Shown in pieces: positions 44,218-56,900 of a stretch of 64,000 nt of DNA; position 1 is the first letter of the stretch, and each line of letters opens with the position of its first letter. The stretch spans positions 523,993 through 587,992 of the forward strand of contig SZWC01000098.1 in NCBI GenBank assembly GCA_023375785.1. Reading direction: 5' to 3'. The translations under genes were made by a program, and so were the position numbers. This DNA is from Penium margaritaceum (taxonomy: Eukaryota; Streptophyta; Zygnematophyceae; Desmidiales; Peniaceae). The notes beneath the pieces are model-generated. The model did not search any database. It was not told the DNA's origin and worked only from the letters and a program-made list of their open reading frames with translations.

Positions 44218-47200
44218 TGCAGTTTCAGTTTGTACAAGTGAGTGTATGTGCGTGGAAGTATGCAAACGTTCGTGTAAGTACGCGTCAGTACGTGTAAGTG
44301 CGTGTAAGTGAGTGTGAGTGCGTGTACGTTTGTGTATGTGCGGTTTAAGTTTGTGTAAGTGCGTGTAAGTGTGTGTAAGTGCGTGTATGTGCGTGTAAGT
44401 GCGTAAAAGTGCATGTAAGTGTGTGTAAGTGTGTGTAAGTATGTGTAAGTACATGTTAATGCGTGTTAGTGCATGTAAGTGCGTGTAAGTTTGTGTAAGT
44501 ACGTGTAAGTGCCTGTAAGTGTGTGTATGTATGTGTAAGTGCGTGTAGCTACATGCAAGTGCGTGTAAGTGCATGCAAGTGTGTGTAAGTTGGTGTAAGT
44601 GCGTGTAAGTTCGTGTAAGTGTGTGTAAGTGCATGTAAGTGTGTGTAAGAGCGTGTAAGTGCGTGTAAGAGTGTGTAAGGTCGTGTACGTGCGTGTAAGT
44701 GTGTATAAGTGCGTGTAAGTTTGTGTAAGTGCATGTAAGTGCGTGTAAGTGTGTGTAAGTGCATGTAGGTACGTGTAAGTGCGTGTGAGTGAATGTAAGT
44801 TTGTGTACATGCATGTAAGTAGGTATAAGAGTGTGTAAGTATGTGGAAGTTTATGTAAGTGTGTGTAAGTACTTGTAAGTGCGTGTAAGTGCATGTAAGT
44901 ACATATAAGTGTGTGTAAGTGCTTGTAAATGCATGTAAGTTTGTGTAAGTACGTGTAAGTGAGTATAAGTGTGTGTATGTTTGTGTAAGTGTGTACAAGT
45001 GTGTGTAAGTGTGTGTAAGTGCGTGTAAGTTTGTGTAAGTCTGTGTAAGTGCATGTAAGTACGTGTAAATGTGTGTAAATACATGTTCGTTTATGTAAGT
45101 AGGTGTAAGTGCGTGTCAGTGCGTGTAAGTGCGTGTAAGTGCGTGTAAGTGCATGCAAGTACATGTACGTGCGTGTAAGTACATGTACGTGCGTGTAAGT
45201 ACGCTTAAGTGCATGTAAGTGCGTGAAAGTGTGTGTAAGTATGTATAAGTGCGTGTAAATGCGTGTAAGTACGTGTAACTGCATGTATGTGCGTGTAAGT
45301 GCGTGTTAGTGCATGTAACTGCGTGTACGTTTGTGTAAGTATGTGTAAGTACGTGTAACTACGTGTAAGTGCAAGTAAGTGCATGTTAAGTGCGTGTAAG
45401 TACGTGTAAGTACGTGTTAGTGTGTGTAAGTGCGTGTAAGTGCATGTAAGTGTGTGTAAGTGCATGTAAGTGCGTGTAAGTGCGTGTAAGTATGTGTAAG
45501 TGCGTGTAAGTGCGTGTTAGTATGTGTAAGTTCGTGTAAGTGCGTGTAAGTGCGTGTAAGTACGTGTAAGTGCGTGTAACTACGTGTAAGTAAGGGTAAG
45601 TGCATGTAAGTACGTGTAAGTTCATTTAAGCAAGTGTGAGTGCGTGTAAGTGCATGTAAGTACGTATAAATTCATGTAAGTGCATATAAGTGTGTGTAAG
45701 TGTGTGTAAGTCCGTGTAAGTGCGTGTAAGTTTTTGTGAGTGTGTGTAAGTGCGTGTAAGTACGTGTACGTGTGTATAAGTGCTTGTAAGTGCGTGTAAG
45801 TGCTTGTGTGTGCGTGTGTGCGTGAAAGTGCTTATAAGTACGTGTAAGTTCGTGTAAGTGCTTGTAAGTTCGTTTGAGTGTGTGAAAGTGCATGTAAGTA
45901 CGTGTAAGTGCATGCAAGTGCGTGTAAGTGCGTGTTAGTGCGTATAAGTACGTGCAAGTATGTGTCAGTGCAAGCAAGTGCGTGTAAGTGCATGTAAGTG
46001 CGTGTACGCACGTGTAAGTACGTGTAAGTGTGTGTAAGTGCGTGTAAGTACGTGTTAGTTTGTGTAAGTGAATGTAAGTTTGTGTAAGTGTGTGTAAGTG
46101 CGTGTAAGTGCATGTAATTGTAAGTAGGTGCGTCTAAGTGCGTGTAAGTCTGTGTATGCTTGTGTAAGTGCGTGTAAGTACGTGTAAGTGCGTGTAAGTA
46201 TGTGTAAGTGTGTGTACGTGCATTTAAGTACGTGTAAGTGCATGTAAATGCATGTAAGTTAGTGTAAGTGGGTGTAAGTGTGTGTCAGTGCGTGTAAGTG
46301 TGTATAAGTGCGTGTAAGTGTGTGCAAGTGCATGTACGTGCGTTTAAGTGCATGTACGTACGTGTAAGTGTGCTTAAGTGCGTGTAACTACGTGTAAGTG
46401 TGTGCAAGTACGTATAAGTGTGTGTAAGTACATGTAAGTGCATGTAAGTGTGTGTAAGTGCAAGTAAGTGCATGTAAGTACGTGTAAGTGCAAGTAAGTG
46501 CGTGGAAGTGCGTGAAAGTATGTGTAAGTACGTGTAAGTGCGTATAAGTGCGTATACGGGCATGTAAGTGCATGTAAGTGCGTGTAAGTACGTGTAAGTA
46601 TGTGTAAGTGCGTGTAAGTGCGTGTAAGTACGTATAAATTTGTGTAAGTGTGTGTAAGTGCGTGTAAGTGCATGTAAGTGCATGTAAGTACGTGTAAGTG
46701 TGTGTAAGTGTGAGTAAGTGCGTGTAAGTGCGTGTATGTACGTGTATGTTCGTGGAAGTGCGTGTAAGTGCGTGTATGTACGTGTACATTTGTGTAAGTG
46801 CGTGTAAGTGTGTGTAAGTGTGTATAAGTCTATGTAAGTGTGTATAAGTTTGTGTGAGTGCGTGTAAGTGCGTGTAAGTACGTGTACGTGTGTATAAGTG
46901 CTTGTAAGTACGTGTAAGTGCTTGTACGTGCGTGTGTGCGTGTAAGTACGTATAAGTAAGTGTAAGTTCGTGTAAGTCATGTAAGTTCGTTCAAGTGCGT
47001 GTAAGTACATGTAAGTGCGTGTAAGTGCATGGAAGTGCGTTAAAGTGCGTGTAAGTGTGTGTAAGTATGTGTAAGTGCGTGTAAGTGCGTGTAAGTGCGT
47101 GCAAGTACTTGTAAGTGCGTGTAAGTGTGTGTTAGTGCGTGTAAGTTTGTGTAAGAGCGTGTAAGTGCGTGTAAGTGCAGTTTCAGTTTGTACAAGTGAG

Positions 47201-49200
47201 TGTATGTACGTGGAAGTATGCGTACGTTTGTATAGGTACACGTCAGTACCTGTAAGTGCGTGGAAGTGAGTGTGAGTGCGTGTAAGTTAGTGTAAGTGCG
47301 GTTTAAGTTGGTGTAAGTTCGTTTAAGTGTGTGTAAGTGCGTGTAAGTGCGTGTAAGTGCGTGTAAGTGCGTGTAAGTGTGTGTAAGTACGTGTAAGTAT
47401 GTGTAAGTACATGTAAATGCGTGTTAGTGCATGTAAGTGCGTGTAAGTTTGTGTAAGTGCGTGTAAGTGCCTGTAAGTGTGTGTATGTATGTGTAAGTGC
47501 GTGTAGCTACATGTAAGTGCGTGTAAGTGCATGCAAGTGCGTGTAAGTTGGTATAAGTGCATGTAAGTTCGTATAAGTGTGTAAAAGTGCATGTAAGTGT
47601 GTGTAAGAGCGTGTAAGTGCGTGTAAGAGCATGTAAGGTCGTGTAAGTGCGTGTAAGTGTGTATAAGTGCGTGTAAGTTCGTGTAAGTTCATGTAAGTGT
47701 ATGTAAGTGTGTGTAAGTGCATGTAGGTACGTGTAAGTGCGTGTGAGTGTATGTAAGTTTGTGTACGTGCATGTAAGTAGGTATAAGAGTATGTAAGTAT
47801 GTGTAAGTGCATGTAAGTGCGTGTAAGTATGTGTATGTGCGTGTAAGTGCATGTAAGTACGTATAAGTGCGTGTAAGTGCTTGTAAATGCATGTAAGTTT
47901 GTGTAAGTATGTGTAAGTGCGTGCAAGTGTGTGTATGTTTGTGTAAGTGCGTACAAGTGCGTGTAAGTGCGTGTAAGTAATTGTAAGTTTGTGTAAGTCT
48001 GTGTAAGTGCTTGTAAGTGCGTGTAAGTGCGTGTAAATGCATGTAAGTTTATGTAAGTGGGTGTAAGTGCGTGTCAGTGCGTGTAAGTGCGTGTACGTGC
48101 GTGTAAGTGCATGCAAGTGCATGTACGTGCGTGTAAGTGCATGTACGTACGTGTAAGTATGCTTAAGTGCATGTAAGTGTGTGAACGTGTGTGCAAGTGC
48201 GTATAAGTGCGTGTAGATGCGTGTAAATACGTGTAAGTGTGTGTATGTGCGTGTAAGTGCGTGTAAGTGCATGTAAGTGCGTGTATGTTTGTGTAAGTAT
48301 GTGTAACTACGTGTAACTACGTGTAAGTGCAAGTAAGTGCATGTTAAGTGCGTGTAAGTACGTGTAAGTATGTGTAAGTGTGTGTAAGTATGTGTAAGTG
48401 CATGTAAGTGCGTGTAAGTGCATGTAAGTGCGTGTAAGTACGTGTAAGTATGTGTAAGTGCGTGTAAGTGCGAGTTAGTATGTGTTAGTTTGTGTAAGTG
48501 CGTGTAAGTGCATGTAAGTATGTGTAAGTGCGTGCAAGTACGTGTAAGTAAGTGTAAGTGCGTGTAAGTACGTGTAAGTTCGTGTAAGTAAGTGTAAGTG
48601 CGTGTAAGTGCATGTAAGTACGTGTAAGTTCAGGTAAGTGCATGTCAGTGTGTGTAAGTGTGTGTAAGTCCGTGTAAGTGCGTGTAAGTTTTTGTGAGTG
48701 TGTGTAAGTGCGTGTAAGTACGTGTACGTGTGTATAAGTGCTTGTAAGTGCGTGTAAGTGCTTGTTCGTGCGTGTGTGCGTGTAAGTGCTTATAAGTACG
48801 TGTAAGTTCGTGTAAGTGCTTGTAAGTTCGTTTAAGTGCGTGAAAGTGCATGTAAGTACGTGTAAGTGCATGCAAGTGCGTGTAAGTGCGTGTTAGTGCA
48901 TATAAGTACGTGCAAGTATGTGTAAGTGCAAGTAAGTGCGTGTAAGTGCGTGTAAGTGAGTGTAAGCACATGTAAGTACGTGTAAGTGCGTGTAAGTGCG
49001 TGTAAGTAAGTGTTAGTTAGTGTAAGTGAATGTAAGTTCGTGTAAGTGCGTGTAAGTGCGTGTAAGTACGTATAACTGTGTGTAAATGCGCGTAAGTACG
49101 TGTAAGTGCCTGTAAGTGTGTGTAAGTGCTTGTAAGTGCATGTAAATGTGTGTTAGTGCGTGTAAGTTCATGTAAGAGCGTGTAAGTGTGTGTAAATGCA
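44218..49200 (+). repeat. Tandem duplication, period ~2.95 kb
   Basis: The markers occur in the same order twice: the GTACAAGTGAG unit (44,232 and 47,190), GCGGTTTAAG (44,341 and 47,299), GCTTAAG (about 45,202 and 48,158), GCATGTTAAG (about 45,382 and 48,333) and the GCGTGTGTGCG block (about 45,810 and 48,770). A third, shorter partial repeat follows from about 49,200. Confidence 0.75.
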
Positions 49201-52200
49201 GTTTCAGTTCGTACAAGTTAGTGTATGTGTGTGGAAGTATGCGTAAGTTTGTGTAGTTATGTGTAAGTGCGTGTAAGTGCATGTAAGTGAGTGTGAGTGC
49301 GTGTAAGTGCGTGTAAGTGCTGTTCAAGTTCGTGTAAGTGCGTGTAAGTGTGTGTAAGTATGTGTAAGTGTTTGTAAGTACATGTAAGTGCGTGTAAGTG
49401 TGTGTAAGTGTGTGACAACATTTGTAAGTACGTGTAAATGCGTGTTAGTACATGTAAGTGCGTGTAAGTGCTCGTAAGTGCATGTAAGTTTGTATAAGTG
49501 CGTATAAGTGCATGCAAGTGCGTGTAAGTTGGTGTAAGTGCGTGTAAGTTTGTGTAAGTGTGTGTAAGTGTGTGTAAGTGCAAATAAGAGCGTGTAAGTG
49601 GTTGTAAGAGCGTGTAAGTGCGTGTAAGAGCGTATAAGGTCATGTAAGTGCGTGTAAGTGTGTGTAAGTGCGTGTACGTTTGTGTAAGTACGTGTAAGTG
49701 TGTGTAAGTGTGTGTAAGTACATGTAGGTACGTGTAAGTGCGTGTAAGTACATGTAAGTTCGTATACGTGCATGTAAGTAGGTATAAGTGCGTGTAAGTA
49801 TGTGTAAGTGCGTAAAAGTACGTGTAAGTGTGTGTTAGCGCGTGAAAGTGCGTGTAAGTTTTTGTAAGTTTGTGTAAGTGTGTGTAAGTGCATGTAAGTG
49901 CGTGTATGTGTATGTATGTGCATGTAAATACATGTAAGTTTGTGTAAGTGCATGTAAGTGCGTGTAAGTGCGTGTAAGTGCATCTAAGTGCGTGTAAGTG
50001 CGTGTAAGTGCGTGTACATACGTGTACATGCGTGTAAGTGTGTGTACGTGCGTGTAAGTGCGCTTAAGTACGTGTAAGTACGTGTATGTGTGTACAAGTA
50101 CGTGTAAGTGTGTGTAAGTGTGTGTAAGTGCGTGTAAGTTCATGTAAGTGCGTGTAAGTTTGTGTAAGTGCGTGTTTGTGTGTGTAAGTACGTATAAGTA
50201 CGTGTAAGTACGTGCAAGTACATGTAGGTGTAAGTGAGTGCATGTAAGTGTGTGTAAGTGTGTGTAAGTGCGTGTAAGTACGTGTAAGTGTGTGTAAGTA
50301 CGCGTAAGTATGTGTAAGTGCGTGTAAGTGCCTGTAAGTGCGTGTAAGTGCGTAAAAGTGCATGTAAGTTCATGTAAGTACGTGTACGTTTGTGTATGTG
50401 CGCGCAAGTATGTGCAAGTGCATGTAAGTATGTCTAAGTGCGTGTAAGTATGTGTAAGTGCGTGTAAGTGTGTGAGAGTGCGTATAAGTACGTGTAAGTG
50501 CGTGTACGTGTTTGTAAGTGCGTGTAAATGCGTGTTGGTGCATGTAAGTACATGTAAGTGCGTATAAGTGTGTGTAAGTGCAGATTAAGTTCGTACAAGT
50601 GAGTGTATGTGCCTGTAAGTACGTGTAAGTTCGTGTAAGTGTATGTAAGTGCATGTAAATACGTGTACATGAATGTAAGTGCGTGTAAGTGCATGTAAGT
50701 GTGGTTTAATTTTGTGAATGTGCATGAAAGTTCGTGTAAATATGTGTAAGTACGTGTAAATACATGTTAGTGCATGTAAGTGCGTGTAAGTGCGTGTAAG
50801 TGCGTGTACGTTTGTGTAAGTGTGTGTAAGTGTGTATAAGTATGTGTAAGTGTGCGTAAGTGCGTGAACGTACGTGGACTTGAGTGTAAGTATGTATGAG
50901 TTGGTGTAAGTGCGTGTAAGTTTGTGTAAGTGCGTGTAAGTGTGTGTAAGTGCGTGCAAGTGCGTTTATGTGTGTGTAAGTGCCTGTAAGAACGTGTAAG
51001 TGCGTCTTAGTGTGTGTAAGTTCGTGTAAGTGCGTGAAAGTGTGTGTAAGTGTGTGTAATTGCGTGTAGGTACGTGTAAGTACGTGTAAGTGCGTGTATG
51101 TGCGTGTAAGTGCGTGTATGTACGTGTAAGTGTGTGTAAGTATGTGTTAGTAGGTTTAAGTGTGTGAAAGTGCATGTAAGTGCGTGTAAGTGCCTGTAAG
51201 TTTGTGTAAGTTTGTGTAAGTGCATGTAAGTGCATGTAAGTGCATGTAAGTACGTGTAAGTGCGTGTAAATGTGTGCAAGTTTGTGTAAGTGTGTGTAAG
51301 TGCGTGTCAGTACGTGTAAGAATTTGTAAGTGCGTGCACGTGCGTGCAAGTGCATGTACGTGCGTGTAAGTGCATGTACGTGTGTGTAAGTGTACTTAAG
51401 TGCGTGTAAGTGTGTGTAAGTGTGTGCAAGTGCGTGTAAGTGCGTGTAAGTGCGTGTAAGCATGTGTAAGTGCGTGTAAGTACGTATACGTTCGTGTAAG
51501 TACGTCTAAGTACGTGTAAGTACGTGTAAGTGCAAGTAAGTACGTGCTAAGTGCGTGTAAGTGCGTGTAAGTGCGTGTAAGTACATGTAAGTGCGTGTAA
51601 GTACGTCTAACTGCATGTAAGTGCATGTAAGTGTGTGTAAGTGTGTGTAAGTATGTGTAGGTGCGTGTAATTGCGCGTAAGTACGTGTAAGTGCATCTAA
51701 GTGCGTGTAAGTACATGTAAGTGCGTGTAAGTACGTGTAAGTGTGTATAAGTGCGTGTAAGTGCGTGTAAGTGCAGATTAAGTTCGTACAAGTGAGTGTA
51801 TGTGCCTGTAAGTACGTGTAAGTTTGTGTAAGTGTGTGTAAGTGTGTGTAAGTGCGTGTACATGAATGTAAGTGCGTGTAAGTGCGTGTAAGTGCGGTTT
51901 ACGTTTGTGAATGTGCATGTAAGTTTGTGTATGTGTAAGTGCTTGTAAGTACATGTAAGTGCGTGTAAGTACGTGTTAGTGTGTGTAAGTGCGTGTAAGT
52001 ACTTGTAAGGGCGTGTAAATACATGTTAGTGCATGTAAGTGCGTGTAAGTGCGTGTAACTGCGTATACGTTTGTGTAATTGTGTGTAAGTGCGTATAAGT
52101 ACGTGTAAGTGTGCGCAAGTGCGTGAACGTACGTGTACTTGAGTGTAAGTACGTATAAGTTGGTGTAAGTGCGTGTAAGTTTGTGTAAGTGCGTGTAAGT

Positions 52201-53909
52201 GTGTGTAAGTGCGTGCAAGTGCGTGTATGTGCGTGTAAGTGCCTGTAAGAACGTGTAAGTGTGTCTAAGTGCGTGTAAGTTCGTGTAAGTGCATGTAAGT
52301 GTGTATAAGTGCATGGAATTGCGTGTAGGTACGTGCAAGTGTGTGTAAGTGTGTGTATGTGTGTGTAAGTGCGTGTAAGTGCGTGTAAGTATGTGTAAGT
52401 GTGTGTAAGTACGTGTAAGTGCGTGTAAGTGGGTGTAAGTGTGTGTAAGTGTGTGTAAGTATGTGTTGGTGCGTGTAATTGTGTGCAAGTACAGGAATTA
52501 CGTTAAAGTGCGTGTAAGTGCGTGTAAGTACGTGTAAGTGCGTGGAAGTGTGTGTAAGTCCGTGTAAGTGCGTGTAAGTTTGTGTGAGTACGTGTAAGTG
52601 CGTGTAATTACCTGTACGTGTGTGTAAGTGCTTGTAAATGCGTGTAAGTGCGTGTACATACGTGTGTGTGTGTAAGTACGTATAAGTACGTGTACGTTTG
52701 TGTAAGTGTGTGTAAGCTCGTTTAAGTAGGTGAAAGTACCTGTAAGTGCGTGTAAGTACGTGTTAGTATGTGTAAGTGCAAGTAAGTGCGTGTAAGTGCG
52801 TGTAACTGCATGTAAGCACGTGTAAGTACGTATACGTGTGTGTAAGTACGCGTAAGTGCGTGTAAGTACGCATGAGAGCGTGTAAGTGCGTGTAAGTGCA
52901 TGTAAGTGCATGTAAGTGCGTGTAAGTGCTTGTAAGTGCGTGTAAACATGTTTTAGTACGTGTGAGTTTGTGTAAGAGCGTGTAAGTGCATGTAAGTGCG
53001 TGTAAGTGCGTGTAAGTGCGTGTAAGTGTGAGTAAGTATAAGTACGTGTAAGTGCAGTTTACGTTTGTGTAAGTGCGTGTAAGTATGTGTTAGTGTGTGT
53101 AAGTGTGTATAAGTGTGTGTAAGTGTGTGTAAGTGAGTGTAAGTGCATGCAAGTACGTGTATGTTGGTGTAAGTGCATGTAAGTTTGTGTAAGTGTGTGT
53201 AAGTGCGTGTACGTGCATGTGAGTACGTGTAAGTACGTGCAAGAGCGTGTAAGTACATGTAAAAGCGTGTCAGTACGTGTAAGTGCGTGTAAGTGCGTGT
53301 AAGTGCGTGTAAGTGCGTGTAAATGGTGTAAGTGCGTGTAAGGTTGTGTAAGTGCGTGTAAGTGTGTGTAAGTTCATGTAAGTATGTGTAAGTGCGTGTA
53401 AGTGCGTGTAAGTACATGAAGGTACCTGTAAGTACGTGTAAGTACGTGTAAGTTTGTGTATGTGCGTGTAAGTACGTATACGTATGTATAAGTATGTGTA
53501 AGTATGTGTAAGTGTGTGTAAGTGCGTGTAAGTGCGCGTAACTGTGCGTAAGTTTGTGTAAGTTTGTGTAAGTGCGTGTAAGTACATTTAAGTGCCTCTA
53601 AGTGCGTGTAAGTACGTGGAAGTGTGTGTAAGTGCGTATAAGTGCATGTAAGTGCGTGTAAGTGTGCTTAAGTGCGCGTACGTGTGTGTAAGTGCGTGTA
53701 CATATGTGTAAGTGTGCTTAAGTGCGTGTAAGTACGTGTAAGTGTGTGCAAGTGTGTGTAAGTGTGTGTAAGTGTGTGTAAGTGTGTGTAAGTGCGTGTA
53801 AGTGCGTGTAAGTTTGTGTAAGTGCGTGTATGTACATGTAGGTACGTATAAGTACGTGTAAGTATGTGCAAGTACGTGTAAGTGCAAGTAAGTGAGTGTG
53901 AGTGCGTGT

Positions 53910-56900
53910 AAGTGCATGTAAGTACGTGTAAGTGTGTATAAGTACGTATAAGTGCGTGTAAGTGTGTATAAGTGCTTGTTAGTGTGTGTACGTATTTGTA
54001 AGTGCGTGTAAGTGCTTGTAAGTACGTGTAAGTTCGTGTAAGTGGGTGCAAGTACATGTAAGTGCATGTAAGTGCATGTAAGTGTGGTTTAACTTCGTGT
54101 AAGTGCGGTTTAAGTTCGTGTAAGTGCGTGTAAGTGCGTGTTAGTATGTGTAAGTGCGTTTAAGTGCGTGTAAGTGCATGTAATTGCGTGTAAGTGCCTA
54201 TAAGTGCTTGCAAGTGCGTGTAAATGTGTGTGAGTGCATGTAAGTGCGTGTAAGTGCGTGTAAGTGCATGTAAGTTTGTGTAAGTGCGTGTACGTGCGTG
54301 TTAGTACATGTAAGTTGGTGTAAGTGTGTGTAAGTTCCTGTAAGTGCATGTAAGTGCGTAGAAGTGTGTGCAAGTACGTGTAAGCGCGTGTAAGTGCCTG
54401 TAAGTCCATGTAAGTGCGTCTAAGTATATGTAAGTTCGTGTAAGAGTGTCCAAGTGCGTATAAGTGCGTGTAAGTACGTGTAAATGCGTGTAAGTACGTG
54501 TAAGTGCGTGTAAGTTCGTGTAAGTGTGTGTAAGTGCGTGTAAGTGTGTGTAAGTATGTACAAGCATGTACAAGTACGTGTTAGTACAAGTAAGTGCGTG
54601 TAAGTGCGTGTAAGTGCGTGTAAGTATGTGTAAGTGTGTGTAAGTACGTGTAAGTGCGTGTAAGTGCGTGTAAGTGCGTGTACATGCGTGTACGTGCGTG
54701 TAAGTGCATGTAAGTACGTGTAAGTTTGTGTAAGTGGGTGCAAGTGTATGTAAGTACGTGTAAGTGCGTGTAATTGCGGTTTAAGTTCATGTAAGTAGAG
54801 TTTAAGTTGATGTAAGTGTGTGTACATGCGTGTAAGTACATGTAAGTTAGTGTAGGTATGTGTAACTTCCTGTAAGTGCGTGTAAGTGCCTGTAAGTGCG
54901 TGTAAGTGCGTGAAAGCAACATGTAAGTTCGTGTAAGTACGTGTAAGTGCGTGTAAGTACATGGAATTGCGTGTAGATGCATATAAGTGCATGTAAGTGC
55001 GTGTATGTTTGTGTATGTGTGTGTAAGTATGTCTAAGTGCGTGTAAGTATGTGTTACTGCGTTTAAGTGCGTGTAAGTGTGTGTATGTGCGTGTAAGTAC
55101 GTGTAAGTTTGTGTAAGTTTGTGTAAGTGCGTGTGAGTACATGAAAGTGCGTGTAAGTGCGTGTAAGTGTGTGTAAATGCGTGTACGTTCATGTAAGTGT
55201 GTGTAAATGTGTGTAAGTGTGTGTAAGTGTGTATAAGTACGTGTAAGTACGTGTAAGTGTGTGCAAGTGCATGTATGTGCGTGTACGTGCGTGTAAGTGT
55301 GCTTAAGTACGTGTAAGTACGTGTAAGTGCGTGTAAGTGCGTTTAAGTATGTGTAAGTTCGTGTAAGTACGTATGCATACGTGTAAGTATGTGTAAGTGC
55401 AACTAAGTGCGTGTTAACTACGTGTAAGTGCGTGTAAGTGGGTATAAGTACGTGTAAGAGAGTGTAAGTGCGTGTACGTGCGTGTAAGTACGTGTAAGTG
55501 CGTGTAAGTGTGTGTAATCATGTGTAAGTACGTGTAAGTGTGTGTAAGTACGTGTAAGTGCGTGTAAGTGGGTGTAAGTGCGTGTAAGTACATGTAATGT
55601 GGGTGTAAGTGCGTGCAAGTACGTGTAAGTGCATGTAAGTGCGTGTAAGTGCGGTTTAAGTTCGTGTAAGTTCGATTTAAGTTCATGTAAGTGTGTGTAA
55701 GTGCGTGTTAGTATGTGTAAGTGCGTCTAAGTGCATGTAAGTGTGTGTGAGTGCGTGTAAGTGCGTGTAAGTGCTTGTAAGTGTGTGTAAATGTGTGTTA
55801 GTGCATGTAAGTGGGTGTAAGTGCGTGTAAGTGCGTGTATGTTTGTATAAGTGTGTGTAAATGTGTGTAAGTGCGTGTACGTGCGTGTAAGTGCGTGTAA
55901 GTGCGTGTACGTGCGTGTACATTCTTGTAAGTACATGTAAGTTGGTGTAAGTGCGTGTATGTTTGTGTAAGTACGTGTAAGTGCCTGCAAGTGCGTGCAA
56001 GTGCATGTAAGTGCGCATAAGTGCTTGTAAGTGCGTGTAAGTGCGTGTAAGTACATGTAAGTTTGTGTAAGTGCGTGTAAGTGTGTGTATGTGCATATAG
56101 GTACGTGTAGGTGTGTGTAAGTGCGTGTAAGTGCGTTTATGTTTGTATAAGTGCGTATAAGTACGTGTTAGTGCGTGTAAGTATGTGTAAGTACGTTTAT
56201 GTGCGTGTAAGTGCGTGTAATTGCATGTAAGTTCGTATAAGTGCTATAAGTGCGTGTAAGTACGTGTAGGTACGTGTAGGTGTGTGTAAGTTCGTGTAAG
56301 TGCGTGAATGTTTGTATAAGTGCGTATAAGTATGTGTAAGTGCGTGTAAGTATGTGTAAGTACCTTTATGTACGTATAAGTGTGTGTAAGTGGGTGTATG
56401 TGCGTGTAAGTGTGTGTAAGTAAGTGTAAGTACAAATAAGTGTGTGTAAGTGCGTGGAAGTGCGTGTAAGTGCGTGTAAGTAAGTGTAAGTGTGTGTAAG
56501 TACTTGTAAGTGCGTGTAAGTGCATGTCAATGGGTATAGGTACGTGTAAGTTTGTGTAAGTACGTGTACATGCGTGTACGTGCGTATAAGTGCATGTAAG
56601 TTTGTGTAAGTACTTGTTCGTGTAAGTGCGTGCAAGTGCGTGTAAGTGCGTGGAAGTGCGTGTAAGTGCGGTTTAAGTTCGTGTAAGTATGGTTTAAGTT
56701 TGTGTAAGTGCGTGTAAGTGCGTGATAGCATGTGAAAGTGAGTGTAAGTGTGTGTAAGTGCGTATAAGTGTGTGTAAATGTGTGTTAGTGCATGTAAGTG
56801 AGTGTAAGTGTGTGTAAGTGCATGTAAGTTTGTGTAAGTGCATGTAAGTAAGTGTAAGTGTGTGTAAGTGCATGTAAGTGCGTGTAAGTGCATGTAACTG

